Positions 1 to 7,249 of a stretch of DNA of 29,557 nucleotides are shown in pieces (within the stretch, counting starts at the first letter, position 1; each line of letters opens with the position of its first letter). The translations under genes and the position numbers were made by a program. A model generated the notes under the pieces. That model saw nothing but the letters and a program-made list of their open reading frames with translations. It was not told the origin of the DNA and did no database searches. Source of the DNA: an uncultured Paraprevotella sp. (GTDB lineage: Bacteria > Bacteroidota > Bacteroidia > Bacteroidales > Bacteroidaceae); NCBI GenBank assembly GCA_910584955.1, contig CAJUDC010000013.1, positions 1-29,557 on the forward strand, read 5' to 3'.

Positions 1-7
1 GAACGGA

Positions 8-661
8 TTATAACAGCTCCCCCAGCGAGTCGACTACGGCGATATGCGGATAAGCCTCCAGTTCGGCCCGGGTGTGCATACCGGTGGTGACACCCAGATA
101 AGGTACACCGGCGTTTCGGGCTGTTTGCGCGTCGATGATGTTGTCGCCGAAATAAAGTGTTTCGTTGGCGTCCACCCGCATCTGTCGCATAGCCAGGTAT
201 AGCCCGGACGGATCGGGTTTGTGGACACTGACGTCGCTCCCGCCGATTACGGTGGTGAATCGGGATTCTATGTTGTACATGCGGAGAGACTGCCGGATGA
301 CGGCACTTTCTTTCGTGGATACGACGGCCAGCCGGATGCCCGCTTCGTGCAAGGTGTCCAGCAAGTCCAGCGCCTCGGGGAAGAAGCGCGTATGAGCCGC
401 CATTTGCGGGCGGCACGTGGCGGTGTATTCCGCCCTGTACCGGCGCACGTCGTCGTCGACAGCCTGCCGACCGGTCAGCAGCATGAAGGCGTTTTCCAAT
501 GTCATGCCGATGGTGCGGCGGCAAGCCTCGTCCGTCACGTCGGTGTAGCCGTTCCGGTGCAATACCGTCTGAAAACTCCGCACGATCCAGTCGCTCCCGT
601 CAGCCAGCGTGAGGTCGAAATCAAACACACAGGCCCGGAATGTATGCAGAAAATCCTTCAT
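8..661 (-). CDS. HAD-family phosphatase (phosphoglycolate phosphatase-like)
   Basis: A cytosolic 217-aa HAD hydrolase that probably dephosphorylates a small phospho-metabolite; the substrate cannot be read from sequence. Motif I (DxDxT) is D14, D16 and T18. A motif II serine follows a hydrophobic strand (AVVSTKES). The motif III lysine is in VHKPDP, and motif IV is YFGDNIIDA near residue 170. The helical cap between motifs I and II is the size seen in Gph/PGMB-like enzymes. The start at 661 places motif I close to the N-terminus, as is usual. It lies 5 bp after the HD-domain gene on the same strand, so the two are probably co-transcribed. Other possible identities are a pyrophosphatase (PpaX-like) or a beta-phosphoglucomutase relative. 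The HAD assignment is firm, the substrate open. Confidence 0.9.
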   Translation of the reverse strand: MKDFLHTFRACVFDFDLTLADGSDWIVRSFQTVLHRNGYTDVTDEACRRTIGMTLENAFMLLTGRQAVDDDVRRYRAEYTATCRPQMAAHTRFFPEALDLLDTLHEAGIRLAVVSTKESAVIRQSLRMYNIESRFTTVIGGSDVSVHKPDPSGLYLAMRQMRVDANETLYFGDNIIDAQTARNAGVPYLGVTTGMHTRAELEAYPHIAVVDSLGELL

Positions 662-666
662 ACCGT

Positions 667-1293
667 TTATTTGCTGTTAAGATCGTCCTGTGCCCGTCGT
701 ATCATCTCGTTGGGAATCCGGTAACGTTCGTCGTCCGGTGTCTCTGCCGTGACGGCTTCCAGAAAATGCGGGAATTCCTTTTTATATACATCGTGCATAC
801 GCCGGTTGCCGTCGTCCGACACATACGAAGAATAGTATATGTTGGCCACCCGGTCCGCCATCTTCACAAAAGGGGCATAGGGAGTGGAGCGTATGCCCCG
901 GTAGTAGTTCTCTCCGGCCCGTTCGGCCCGTGTCCGCCCTTTGTCGTTGGTCAGGGCATATACGATTTCAGTAGCCAGCAAGGCTTTCTCCTCCGTCAGC
1001 CCCGCTTCGGTACGTGCTTTTTTCAGTACGTCGTTATACGTCAGTCGGGCATCCTCGATACTGTCGTGGTAATAGGCGCCGAAAAATAAAGGGAGCACGT
1101 CGTCGGGGTCCGTGCAGACCAGATGACCGTAGTCGCGTACCGATTCCGCCACCAGATCCAGATGGTAGCCGTAAGGTAAATGGCCGTCGTACGATTGATT
1201 CACGGATGCGTGGAGCGCGTGTGCAGCCTGTCGGATGGCTTCAATGGCTTCGGCGTGGCCGGCCATCACGTGTTCGAATTCTTCTCTGAACAT
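667..1293 (-). CDS. HD-domain phosphohydrolase, SpoT/Mesh1-like
   Basis: A 208-aa HD-superfamily hydrolase. A histidine in the YGYHLDLV segment (H44), the HD pair in YYHDSIED (H76, D77) and a later KMADRVAN segment match the order H...HD...D of the (p)ppGpp hydrolase domain of SpoT and Mesh1, where the corresponding segments read like HDTVED and KLADRLHN. There is no synthetase, TGS or ACT domain. By family knowledge it would be a metal-dependent nucleotide phosphohydrolase; alarmone hydrolysis is my inference. The frame stays open for 86 codons upstream, but that part overlaps the divergent pyrC gene. I chose the ATG at 1293 because a promoter at 1318-1349 lies just upstream of it. The HAD gene follows after 5 bp. 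Confidence 0.85.
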   Translation of the reverse strand: MFREEFEHVMAGHAEAIEAIRQAAHALHASVNQSYDGHLPYGYHLDLVAESVRDYGHLVCTDPDDVLPLFFGAYYHDSIEDARLTYNDVLKKARTEAGLTEEKALLATEIVYALTNDKGRTRAERAGENYYRGIRSTPYAPFVKMADRVANIYYSSYVSDDGNRRMHDVYKKEFPHFLEAVTAETPDDERYRIPNEMIRRAQDDLNSK

Positions 1294-1317
1294 ACTATAT
1301 TTTGCTAAAGACTGTTG

Positions 1318-1349
1318 CAAAATAAAGTAATTCGGTACGTTTATGCAAA
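1318..1349 (-). promoter_or_regulatory. Bacteroidota promoter for the HD gene
   Basis: On the minus strand a -33 TTTG (1346-1349) is followed after 20 nt by TTATTTTG (1318-1325), one base off the TAnnTTTG consensus. The predicted transcript starts near 1312, about 19 nt before the ATG at 1293. It is divergent from and interleaved with the pyrC promoter. Confidence 0.6.
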
Positions 1350-1357
1350 CAAATCCG

Positions 1358-1365
1358 TATTTTTG
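1358..1365 (+). promoter_or_regulatory. -7 box for pyrC
   Basis: TATTTTTG matches TAnnTTTG exactly. No good -33 TTTG is present at the usual distance. The transcript would start near 1371, which excludes the open-frame start at 1343 and supports the ATG at 1397. Confidence 0.5.
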
Positions 1366-1396
1366 CAACGGAAGAAAACATAGATTACCAGTCTGT

Positions 1397-2764
1397 ATGA
1401 AGATATTGATAAAAAATGCCACGCTCGTGAACGAAGGCCGGATGTTTCCGGCGTCCGTGCGAATAGAGGACGGGAAGATAGCTCGCATCGTTCCGGTGGC
1501 GGAAGCGGCTGTTCTGGAACGGGAACCGGCGGACCGTACGGTGGATGCCACCGGACTTTACCTTTTACCGGGTGTTATCGACGATCATGTGCATTTTCGC
1601 GAACCGGGACTTACGCACAAGGCCGATATGGAGAGCGAAAGCCGTGCCGCCGCTGCCGGCGGAGTGACTTCGGTGATGGATATGCCGAATGTGAAACCGC
1701 AGACGACGGACCTGGAACAACTGGAGGCGAAGTTTCGGCTGGGGGCTGAAAAGAGCCGGGTCAATTATTCGTTCTTTTTCGGTGCCACGAATACGAATAC
1801 GGACATGCTGTCCCGGCTGGATGTGCGGCGCGTGTGCGGTGTGAAGCTGTTCATGGGCAGCAGCACCGGTAATATGCTGGTGGACGGACGCGAAGCGTTG
1901 TTGCGCGTGTTTCGGGAATCGCCCGTGCCGGTGATGACGCATTGCGAGGATTCGGCCCTGATTGCCGAAAACCAGGCGGAGGTATGCCGGCAGTGGGGCG
2001 AAGACCCTCCGGTGGCGTATCACCCCGCAATCCGAAGCGCCGAAGCCTGTTATCGTTCCACGGCCCTGGCCGTAGAACTGGCCGACCGGGCGGGGGCACG
2101 CCTGCATGTGGCCCATCTGACTACGGCCCGCGAGCTGGAACTCTTTCGTCCCGAGCCTCTTTACGATACCGGTGAGGGCACGTTGCGGAAGCGGCTTACG
2201 GCGGAAGCCTGTGTGGCCCATCTGCTGTTTACCGATGCCGATTATGCCCGCTTGGGCACTCGCATAAAATGCAATCCTGCCGTAAAGACACCGGTCGACC
2301 GTGATGCTTTGCGCCGGGCCTTGTCGGACGGGCGCATTGATGTGGTGGCGACCGACCACGCTCCCCATCTCCTAGCCGAGAAGCAGGGCGGTTGCCTGCG
2401 GGCCGCTTCGGGGATGCCGATGGTGCAGTTCTCGTTGGTGAGCATGCTACGGTTGGTGGATGAAGGAGTGCTTTCTTTGCCGCGTCTGGTGGAACTGATG
2501 TGCCATGCTCCGGCTCGTCTGTTCGGTGTGTCGCAGCGGGGTTTTCTGCGCGAAGGCTATTGGGCCGATCTCGTTCTGGTGCGTCCGAATGCGCCGTGGG
2601 AATTGACCTCCGACCGTATCCTGAGCCGTTGCGGCTGGAGCCCGTTGGAAGGGATGACGTTCGGCTGGCGGGTGGAGCAGACCTATTGCAACGGCCATCC
2701 GGTGTATGCCGACGGGCGGGTGGATGATGAATACCGGGGCGAAGTCCTGCTTTTCGAGCGTTGA
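1397..2764 (+). CDS. pyrC: Dihydroorotase
   Basis: A 455-aa dihydroorotase of the amidohydrolase superfamily, which cyclises carbamoyl-aspartate to dihydroorotate in pyrimidine synthesis. The metal-binding signature DHVHFREPG is at about residues 63-71 (H64, H66). Further family landmarks follow in order: VKLFMGSSTG near 150-158, MTHCED near 180-185, LHVAHLTTARE, and a C-terminal VATDHAPH with the catalytic Asp and His. Length and motifs fit the long, class I type rather than the roughly 350-aa E. coli PyrC. The frame is open from 1343, but the -7 box at 1358-1365 and the beta-strand start at MKILIKNATL favour 1397. The MetH activation gene begins one base after the stop, so the two are translationally adjacent. 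Confidence 0.95.
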   Translation: MKILIKNATLVNEGRMFPASVRIEDGKIARIVPVAEAAVLEREPADRTVDATGLYLLPGVIDDHVHFREPGLTHKADMESESRAAAAGGVTSVMDMPNVKPQTTDLEQLEAKFRLGAEKSRVNYSFFFGATNTNTDMLSRLDVRRVCGVKLFMGSSTGNMLVDGREALLRVFRESPVPVMTHCEDSALIAENQAEVCRQWGEDPPVAYHPAIRSAEACYRSTALAVELADRAGARLHVAHLTTARELELFRPEPLYDTGEGTLRKRLTAEACVAHLLFTDADYARLGTRIKCNPAVKTPVDRDALRRALSDGRIDVVATDHAPHLLAEKQGGCLRAASGMPMVQFSLVSMLRLVDEGVLSLPRLVELMCHAPARLFGVSQRGFLREGYWADLVLVRPNAPWELTSDRILSRCGWSPLEGMTFGWRVEQTYCNGHPVYADGRVDDEYRGEVLLFER

Positions 2765-2765
2765 C

Positions 2766-3707
2766 ATGGTGCGGACGCTGGTTTACCGGTTTCATGATAT
2801 AGCCGCCTATATCAACTGGGTGTACTTTTTTCATGCCTGGGGATTCCCACCCCGTCTGGCCGTCGTGGCCCGTCTGCACGGCTGCGACGCCTGCCGGGCT
2901 TCGTGGCTGGCCTCTTTTCCCGAGGAGGAGAGAAACCGGGCTGCCGAGGCACTGCAACTTTTCAAGGATGCCTGTCGGATGTTGGACCGGCTGGACGAGG
3001 ATTACCGCGCTTATGTGCGTTTCGGATTGTATGCCTGCCATGCCGAAGGCGATGATTTGCTGCTTTATCCCGAGGAAGATGCGGCAAGCGGCGTGTCTTC
3101 GCCTTACCGGCTGTCTTTTCTGCGTCAGCAACATGCGCAGACGGAAGGGGCGCCTTGTCTGTGTCTGTCCGATTTTGTGCGTCCGACCGGAGGAGCAAAC
3201 GAGCGGGACAAGGTAGGCGTGTTTGTGGGAACGGTGGATGCGGACGTGGAGCGTTTGTATGCGTGCGGCCCCTATGCCGACGACTTCCGGCATCTGCTGG
3301 CGCAGACGCTGGCCGACCGCCTGGCCGAGGCTGCCGTGGAACGTATGCACCAGGAAGTACGCCGGCATTACTGGGGGTATGCGCCGGAGGAGGCGCTGAC
3401 ACCGGAAGAACTCTTTGCCGAGAAATTCAGGGGGATACGTCCAGCCGTAGGGTATCCGTCGCTGCCCGATCAGAGCCTGAACTTCGATCTGGACCGCCTG
3501 CTTGATTTCGGCCGTGCGGGCGTGCGTCTCACCGAGAACGGAGCCATGATACCCCATGCTTCGGTCAGCGGGCTGATGATGGGGCATCCCCAGGCCCGTT
3601 ATTTTTCCGTAGGCCCCATCGGTGAGGATCAGTTGGACGATTATGCCCGTCGGAAGGGGATGCCGGCGGATACGGTCAGAAAATATCTGGCGGCCAACCT
3701 GCCTTGA
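2766..3707 (+). CDS. Stand-alone MetH activation-domain protein
   Basis: A 313-aa protein whose last 90 or so residues closely resemble the C-terminal reactivation domain of cobalamin-dependent methionine synthase. From about residue 221 it has FRGIRPAVGYPSLPD, then LTENGAMIPHASVSG, GHPQARYFSVGPI and DYARRKGM, which parallel the S-adenosylmethionine-binding region of E. coli MetH. In that enzyme the domain takes part in reductive methylation of inactive cob(II)alamin. Here no methyltransferase or B12-binding domain is attached, so it probably acts in trans on a shortened MetH encoded elsewhere. The N-terminal 200 residues are less conserved but collinear with the activation fold. The start at 2766 is one base after the pyrC stop; an in-frame start at 2706 would overlap pyrC by 59 bp and is less likely. 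Confidence 0.88.
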   Translation: MVRTLVYRFHDIAAYINWVYFFHAWGFPPRLAVVARLHGCDACRASWLASFPEEERNRAAEALQLFKDACRMLDRLDEDYRAYVRFGLYACHAEGDDLLLYPEEDAASGVSSPYRLSFLRQQHAQTEGAPCLCLSDFVRPTGGANERDKVGVFVGTVDADVERLYACGPYADDFRHLLAQTLADRLAEAAVERMHQEVRRHYWGYAPEEALTPEELFAEKFRGIRPAVGYPSLPDQSLNFDLDRLLDFGRAGVRLTENGAMIPHASVSGLMMGHPQARYFSVGPIGEDQLDDYARRKGMPADTVRKYLAANLP

Positions 3708-3960
3708 AACAAGAGGGAATGCCGAAACAAAGGAAGCGCCGCGCAGCGGGGAAAATGTCGTCCGGCACACGACAGGTTGGCAACAAGTCATGTTTTGCAG
3801 AAACCAAACTTTGACGGGAAGAAAACAAAGCACGGTTTGTACAAATCAAGGCGTGAGCCGGACAAGGGGAGAGGACCGGTCAAAATAAGTTTCCCAGGAA
3901 ACCGGATTTTCTCTTCCGGGAGTGAAGAAATATGTCTTAATTTAATGTAAGAAAGAAACG
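3708..3960. other. Intergenic region, no gene recognised
   Basis: About 250 bp with no convincing gene. It holds a 6-bp hairpin at 3756-3774 (TGTCGT/ACGACA, 7-nt loop) without a T-run, a perfect 10-bp palindrome TTTGTACAAA at 3836-3845, and a weak CCGGA/TCCGG hairpin near 3902-3919. No clear TAnnTTTG box was found upstream of the metallophosphoesterase start. Confidence 0.5.
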
Positions 3961-5151
3961 ATGTTGTTACGTATATTGCCTGTGGTGATTCTCACCGTTC
4001 TATTGCCCGATCTCTATCTGTATCGGACTTATCTGCGTAAGCTCCGTTGCCGGCGTCTGACGCTTTTCCTGCTGGCTTTGCCGGACGTGGTGCTGCTGTT
4101 ATCGGCTGTGGTACTGGGATGTACGGAAACGCTCAGTCCTGCGAATATGGATGTCTTGGGCCTGTTCTTTCTGTTTTATATGATTTTTGCCTTACCGAAA
4201 GCGGCTTTCCTGCTGGTTTCCCTGCCGGGCCGTTTGCTTTCGCCGCTTCTTCCCGGAGCGCTTTCGGTGGCAACGGCTGTCGGAGTGGGGGCGGCGGTTT
4301 TGTTGCTGGGGGTGATGGTTTACGGTTCTTTCCGAGGCCCCGTCCGGTTGCGGGTCACCCGTTCGGATTTTTCTTCCCCCGACTTGCCGGCTTCTTTCGA
4401 AGGGTACCGTATCGTGCAGCTTTCCGACCTTCATCTGATTTCCATGCGGAACCATCCCGGGATGGTAGACCGGATTGTGTATGCGGTGGCGGCGGAACGA
4501 CCTGACATGGTGGTCTTTACCGGCGATCTGGTCAGTACCGATTCTAAGGAACTGGACGGTTTTGAAGCCGCTCTCTCCCGATTGCATGCACCGGACGGCG
4601 TCTACTCGGTACTGGGAAACCACGACTACCTGAAGTATGCCCGTTACCTGACCCGGCGTGCGCAGGCCGAGCACTTTCGGGAGTTGAAGGACAGGCAGCG
4701 GGGCATGGGATGGGACCTGTTGCTGAACGAGCATCGCATCATCCGCCGGGGGAGCGACAGCATAGCCCTGGTGGGTACGGAAAACTGCGGACGTCCGTCT
4801 TTCCCCTGTCGCGGCGATTTGAGGAAAGCCCTTGCCGGTCTGCCTGCCGGCGAAGAGGCAGCGGGCGGGTCCCGTCTGTTTAAGGTGTTGCTGAGCCACG
4901 ATCCTACGCACTGGCGCGACAAAGTGCTGCCGGAAACCGATATTCAGCTCACCCTGTCGGGCCATACCCACGGCATGCAGTTTATGCTTTTCGGATGGTC
5001 GCCGTCCCGTTATGTCTATCCCGAATGGCGCGGACTTTATACCGAAGGCGGGCGGGCCTTGCACGTCAGTCTGGGACTTGGCGGTGCACTCATTCCGTTC
5101 CGCTTCGGGGCATGGCCCGAAATAAACGTCATTACCTTACATCGAAAATAA
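3961..5151 (+). CDS. Membrane-anchored metallophosphoesterase
   Basis: A 396-aa calcineurin-like phosphoesterase. The first 122 or so residues form about four hydrophobic segments (roughly 1-20, 33-53, 64-90, 100-122). The catalytic domain follows with the di-metal motifs in order: SDLHL at 155-159, TGDL at 187-190, GNHDY at 219-223, a SHDPTHW segment, and SGHTHG near the end. This layout fits the YkuE/YaeI-like membrane-associated phosphoesterases, some of which act on UDP-2,3-diacylglucosamine or phospholipid head groups, but the substrate here is unknown. The plsC-type gene begins 45 bp downstream with its own -7 box, so the pair may be partly co-transcribed. The assignment to the fold is secure; the physiological role is not. 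Confidence 0.9.
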   Translation: MLLRILPVVILTVLLPDLYLYRTYLRKLRCRRLTLFLLALPDVVLLLSAVVLGCTETLSPANMDVLGLFFLFYMIFALPKAAFLLVSLPGRLLSPLLPGALSVATAVGVGAAVLLLGVMVYGSFRGPVRLRVTRSDFSSPDLPASFEGYRIVQLSDLHLISMRNHPGMVDRIVYAVAAERPDMVVFTGDLVSTDSKELDGFEAALSRLHAPDGVYSVLGNHDYLKYARYLTRRAQAEHFRELKDRQRGMGWDLLLNEHRIIRRGSDSIALVGTENCGRPSFPCRGDLRKALAGLPAGEEAAGGSRLFKVLLSHDPTHWRDKVLPETDIQLTLSGHTHGMQFMLFGWSPSRYVYPEWRGLYTEGGRALHVSLGLGGALIPFRFGAWPEINVITLHRK

Positions 5152-5162
5152 ATAAAAAACAC

Positions 5163-5170
5163 TACATTTG
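5163..5170 (+). promoter_or_regulatory. -7 box for plsC
   Basis: TACATTTG matches TAnnTTTG exactly, placing a transcript start near 5176, about 20 nt before the ATG at 5197. No -33 TTTG is seen at the expected distance. Confidence 0.45.
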
Positions 5171-5196
5171 CGGTACATAAATAAAATCATATCGTC

Positions 5197-5955
5197 ATGA
5201 CATTTCTATATCGGCTCTATCAGCTTTTCATTGCCTTGCCCGTGCTGTTGATCTGTACGGCGCTGACGGCCATCGTCACCATCCTGGGCGGATGGATCGG
5301 GAGTGCCCATTTCTGGGGATATTATCCGGGTAAAATCTGGTCGATTGTCATGTGCCGGGTGCTGTTCCTTCCGGTGGAGGTGAGGGGGCGCGAGCATCTC
5401 GATCGCCGCACTTCCTATGTGTTTGTAGCCAATCACCAGGGAGCGTTTGATATTTTTCTGATATACGGTTTCCTGGGGCGTAACTTCAAATGGATGATGA
5501 AGAAGTCGCTGCGCAAGATTTTTCTAGTGGGCAAGGCCTGCGAGAGTGCCCGTCATATTTTTGTGGACAAGTCGGGTCCGAAAAAGATCCGCGAGACGTA
5601 TGACAATGCGCGGGAGATCCTGTGCGAAGGCACTTCGCTGGTGGTGTTTCCCGAGGGAGCACGTACGTTTACCGGCCATATGGGTGTGTTCCGCAAGGGC
5701 GCGTTCCAGTTGGCCGATGAGTTGCAGTTGCCTGTTGTGCCTGTCACGATAGACGGTTCGTTCGATGTGCTGCCCCGTACGGCGGGATTCTGGTTCGTGC
5801 GCCGTCATAAGATGGTGATGACGATCCATCATCCCATCTTTCCCAAAGGCAAGGGACCGGAGTTTGTCAAAGAGACGATGGACGAGGCCTATCGGGCCGT
5901 AATGTCGGCGCTTCCGGCGGAACGGCAGGGATATATGAAAAACGACGACCAGTGA
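5197..5955 (+). CDS. plsC: 1-acyl-sn-glycerol-3-phosphate acyltransferase
   Basis: A 252-aa PlsC/LPLAT-family acyltransferase. It would transfer an acyl chain to lysophosphatidic acid to make phosphatidic acid at the inner membrane. The HX4D catalytic motif is NHQGAFD (H80, D85), and the glycerol-phosphate-binding motif is FPEGAR at 151-156. A further conserved segment, VPVTIDGS, lies near 185. The N-terminal 35 residues are hydrophobic and probably anchor the enzyme. The length is typical of bacterial PlsC. The stop codon lies in the loop of the downstream terminator. Related LPLATs can acylate ornithine lipids or lyso-lipids, so the symbol is likely rather than proven. Confidence 0.9.
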   Translation: MTFLYRLYQLFIALPVLLICTALTAIVTILGGWIGSAHFWGYYPGKIWSIVMCRVLFLPVEVRGREHLDRRTSYVFVANHQGAFDIFLIYGFLGRNFKWMMKKSLRKIFLVGKACESARHIFVDKSGPKKIRETYDNAREILCEGTSLVVFPEGARTFTGHMGVFRKGAFQLADELQLPVVPVTIDGSFDVLPRTAGFWFVRRHKMVMTIHHPIFPKGKGPEFVKETMDEAYRAVMSALPAERQGYMKNDDQ

Positions 5956-5970
5956 GGCCGTCGTTTTCGT
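5939..5970 (+). terminator. Intrinsic terminator of plsC
   Basis: A perfect 9-bp stem, AAAACGACG (5939-5947) with CGTCGTTTT (5959-5967), and an 11-nt loop that contains the plsC stop codon (5953-5955). The right arm ends in a T-run followed by CGTTTATT. Confidence 0.75.
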
Positions 5971-6008
5971 TTATTATAAGGTAGAATCTGCCAGACGAGG
6001 TACACCGG

Positions 6009-6329
6009 TCAGCGCTTCCGGTATTTCCGGCGGATGAGCAGGTAACAGCCGATGAGCAGCAACACCCCGATAGTGGTGGCAAAGGTGATACACCGATAGG
6101 CCCACTGCGGGTGGGAACGGTGGAGTAGGGCGCCGAGCCAGTAGGGGAGCGAATAAACGGCCCACATCGCGGCGTTGGCGCGGTTATAGGCTTTGATGTC
6201 GCTCACCGTGTCAGGGTCGACCTGTGTGCCCGACCAGAACCACATCGGCTCCTTGCGCTGCCAGGCGTAGGCGCCGATGCCGAGAAACAGCATTCCTACG
6301 AAGAGGAAAGTTTGTGTGTAGATCGTCAT
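6009..6329 (-). CDS. Small membrane protein, DUF3784-like
   Basis: A 106-aa protein with three predicted membrane segments (about 4-20, 50-67 and 78-97) and a basic C-terminus (RRKYRKR). The central loop contains FWSGTQVD and DIKAYNRANAAMW, which resembles the DUF3784 family of small integral membrane proteins; this is a pattern match, not a database result. Its role is unknown. The ATG at 6329 lies 22 bp after the stop of the mannosyltransferase-like gene on the same strand, so it is probably the second gene of a two-gene unit. A longer frame to 6413 would overlap that gene and is rejected. Confidence 0.75.
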   Translation of the reverse strand: MTIYTQTFLFVGMLFLGIGAYAWQRKEPMWFWSGTQVDPDTVSDIKAYNRANAAMWAVYSLPYWLGALLHRSHPQWAYRCITFATTIGVLLLIGCYLLIRRKYRKR

Positions 6330-6351
6330 AAGCGTTGTGCTGGAAGTGAGG

Positions 6352-7101
6352 TTAGCGGGTGCTCTTCTTGGGGTATTTCTTGAACCAGCTGTCCCAGCGC
6401 AGGCGCATGACACCGAACACGGCTTCGCTGAAGATGCCTCCGTTCATCTTGCTGGTGCCCAGTTCGCGGTTCACGAAAACAACGGGTACTTCCTTGATAC
6501 GGAATCCGCATTTGTAGGCTGTAAATTTCATTTCTATCTGGAAAGCATACCCTTTGAAACGTACTTTATCCAGTTCGATGGTCTCGAGCACCTGTCTGCG
6601 GTAACATTTGAAGCCGGCTGTGGTGTCGTGGATGTCCAGTCCGGTGATGAGCTGTACGTATTTCGAGGCATAGTACGACATGAGCACGCGCCCGATGGGC
6701 CAGTTCACCACGTTCACCCCGCTGATATAGCGTGAGCCGATGGCTACATCGTAGCCTTCTTCGGCACAAGCGGCATACAGGCGGGGCAGGTCGTTGGGGT
6801 TATGGCTGAAATCGGCATCCATCTCGAAGATATAATCGTATCCTTCCTTGACGGCCCATTTGAATCCCGTAATATAGGCTGTGCCCAGTCCGAGTTTCCC
6901 TTTCCGTTCGATGAGGAACAGACGGTCTTTCAGTTCGTCGGCCATCAATCGTTTTACGATAGCGGCCGTGCCGTCCGGCGAACCGTCGTCGATGATCAGT
7001 ACGTTGAACATTTTGGGCAGTTCCGTTACGGCCCGGATAATGTTTTCGATGTTCTCCTTCTCGTTGTAGGTAGGTATGATGACGATGCTGTCTGCCCGCA
7101 T
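6352..7101 (-). CDS. Polyprenol-phosphate mannosyltransferase-like GT2
   Basis: A 249-aa family 2 glycosyltransferase without C-terminal membrane helices. It resembles dolichol-phosphate mannose synthase (DPM1 type), which moves mannose from GDP-mannose to a polyprenyl phosphate at the inner face of the membrane. Motifs in order are IIPTYNEKENI (residues 9-19), DDGSPDGTA, a DADFSHNP metal-binding motif near residue 94, and the acceptor-loop region GSRYISGVNVVNWP. The start at 7101 gives the usual short N-terminus before the first strand. A -7 box lies at 7146-7153. The small membrane protein gene follows and may be a partner. The sugar and the lipid acceptor cannot be told from sequence. Confidence 0.9.
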   Translation of the reverse strand: MRADSIVIIPTYNEKENIENIIRAVTELPKMFNVLIIDDGSPDGTAAIVKRLMADELKDRLFLIERKGKLGLGTAYITGFKWAVKEGYDYIFEMDADFSHNPNDLPRLYAACAEEGYDVAIGSRYISGVNVVNWPIGRVLMSYYASKYVQLITGLDIHDTTAGFKCYRRQVLETIELDKVRFKGYAFQIEMKFTAYKCGFRIKEVPVVFVNRELGTSKMNGGIFSEAVFGVMRLRWDSWFKKYPKKSTR

Positions 7102-7145
7102 GACTGTATGGTTCTTTAATGTTAGGGTTACGTATTATCGTAAAG

Positions 7146-7153
7146 CAAATATA
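7146..7153 (-). promoter_or_regulatory. -7 box for the GT2 gene
   Basis: The minus strand reads TATATTTG, an exact TAnnTTTG match, with a predicted start near 7140 and a leader of about 39 nt. No -33 TTTG is evident. Confidence 0.45.
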
Positions 7154-7227
7154 CGGAGAATAAATGAAACCTGGCAGGTTGGGTGAATTATTTAGTGCGG
7201 CGGACCTCTTTTTTTATCAATTCTTTG

Positions 7228-7235
7228 TATTTTTG
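7228..7235 (+). promoter_or_regulatory. -7 box for mfd
   Basis: TATTTTTG matches TAnnTTTG. The transcript would start near 7241, leaving a leader of only about 10 nt before the ATG at 7250. No -33 TTTG is found at the usual spacing, so this is tentative. Confidence 0.4.
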
Positions 7236-7249
7236 TACGGTTTTTGAAG

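Noticed and set aside
1343..1396. N-terminal extension of pyrC by 18 codons
   Set aside because: It lies on and upstream of the -7 box, and the added residues do not resemble dihydroorotase.
2229..3833. Long 534-codon minus-strand frame opposite pyrC and the MetH activation gene
   Set aside because: It is antisense to two well-recognised genes, has low-complexity Arg/Pro/His-rich content and shows no domain.
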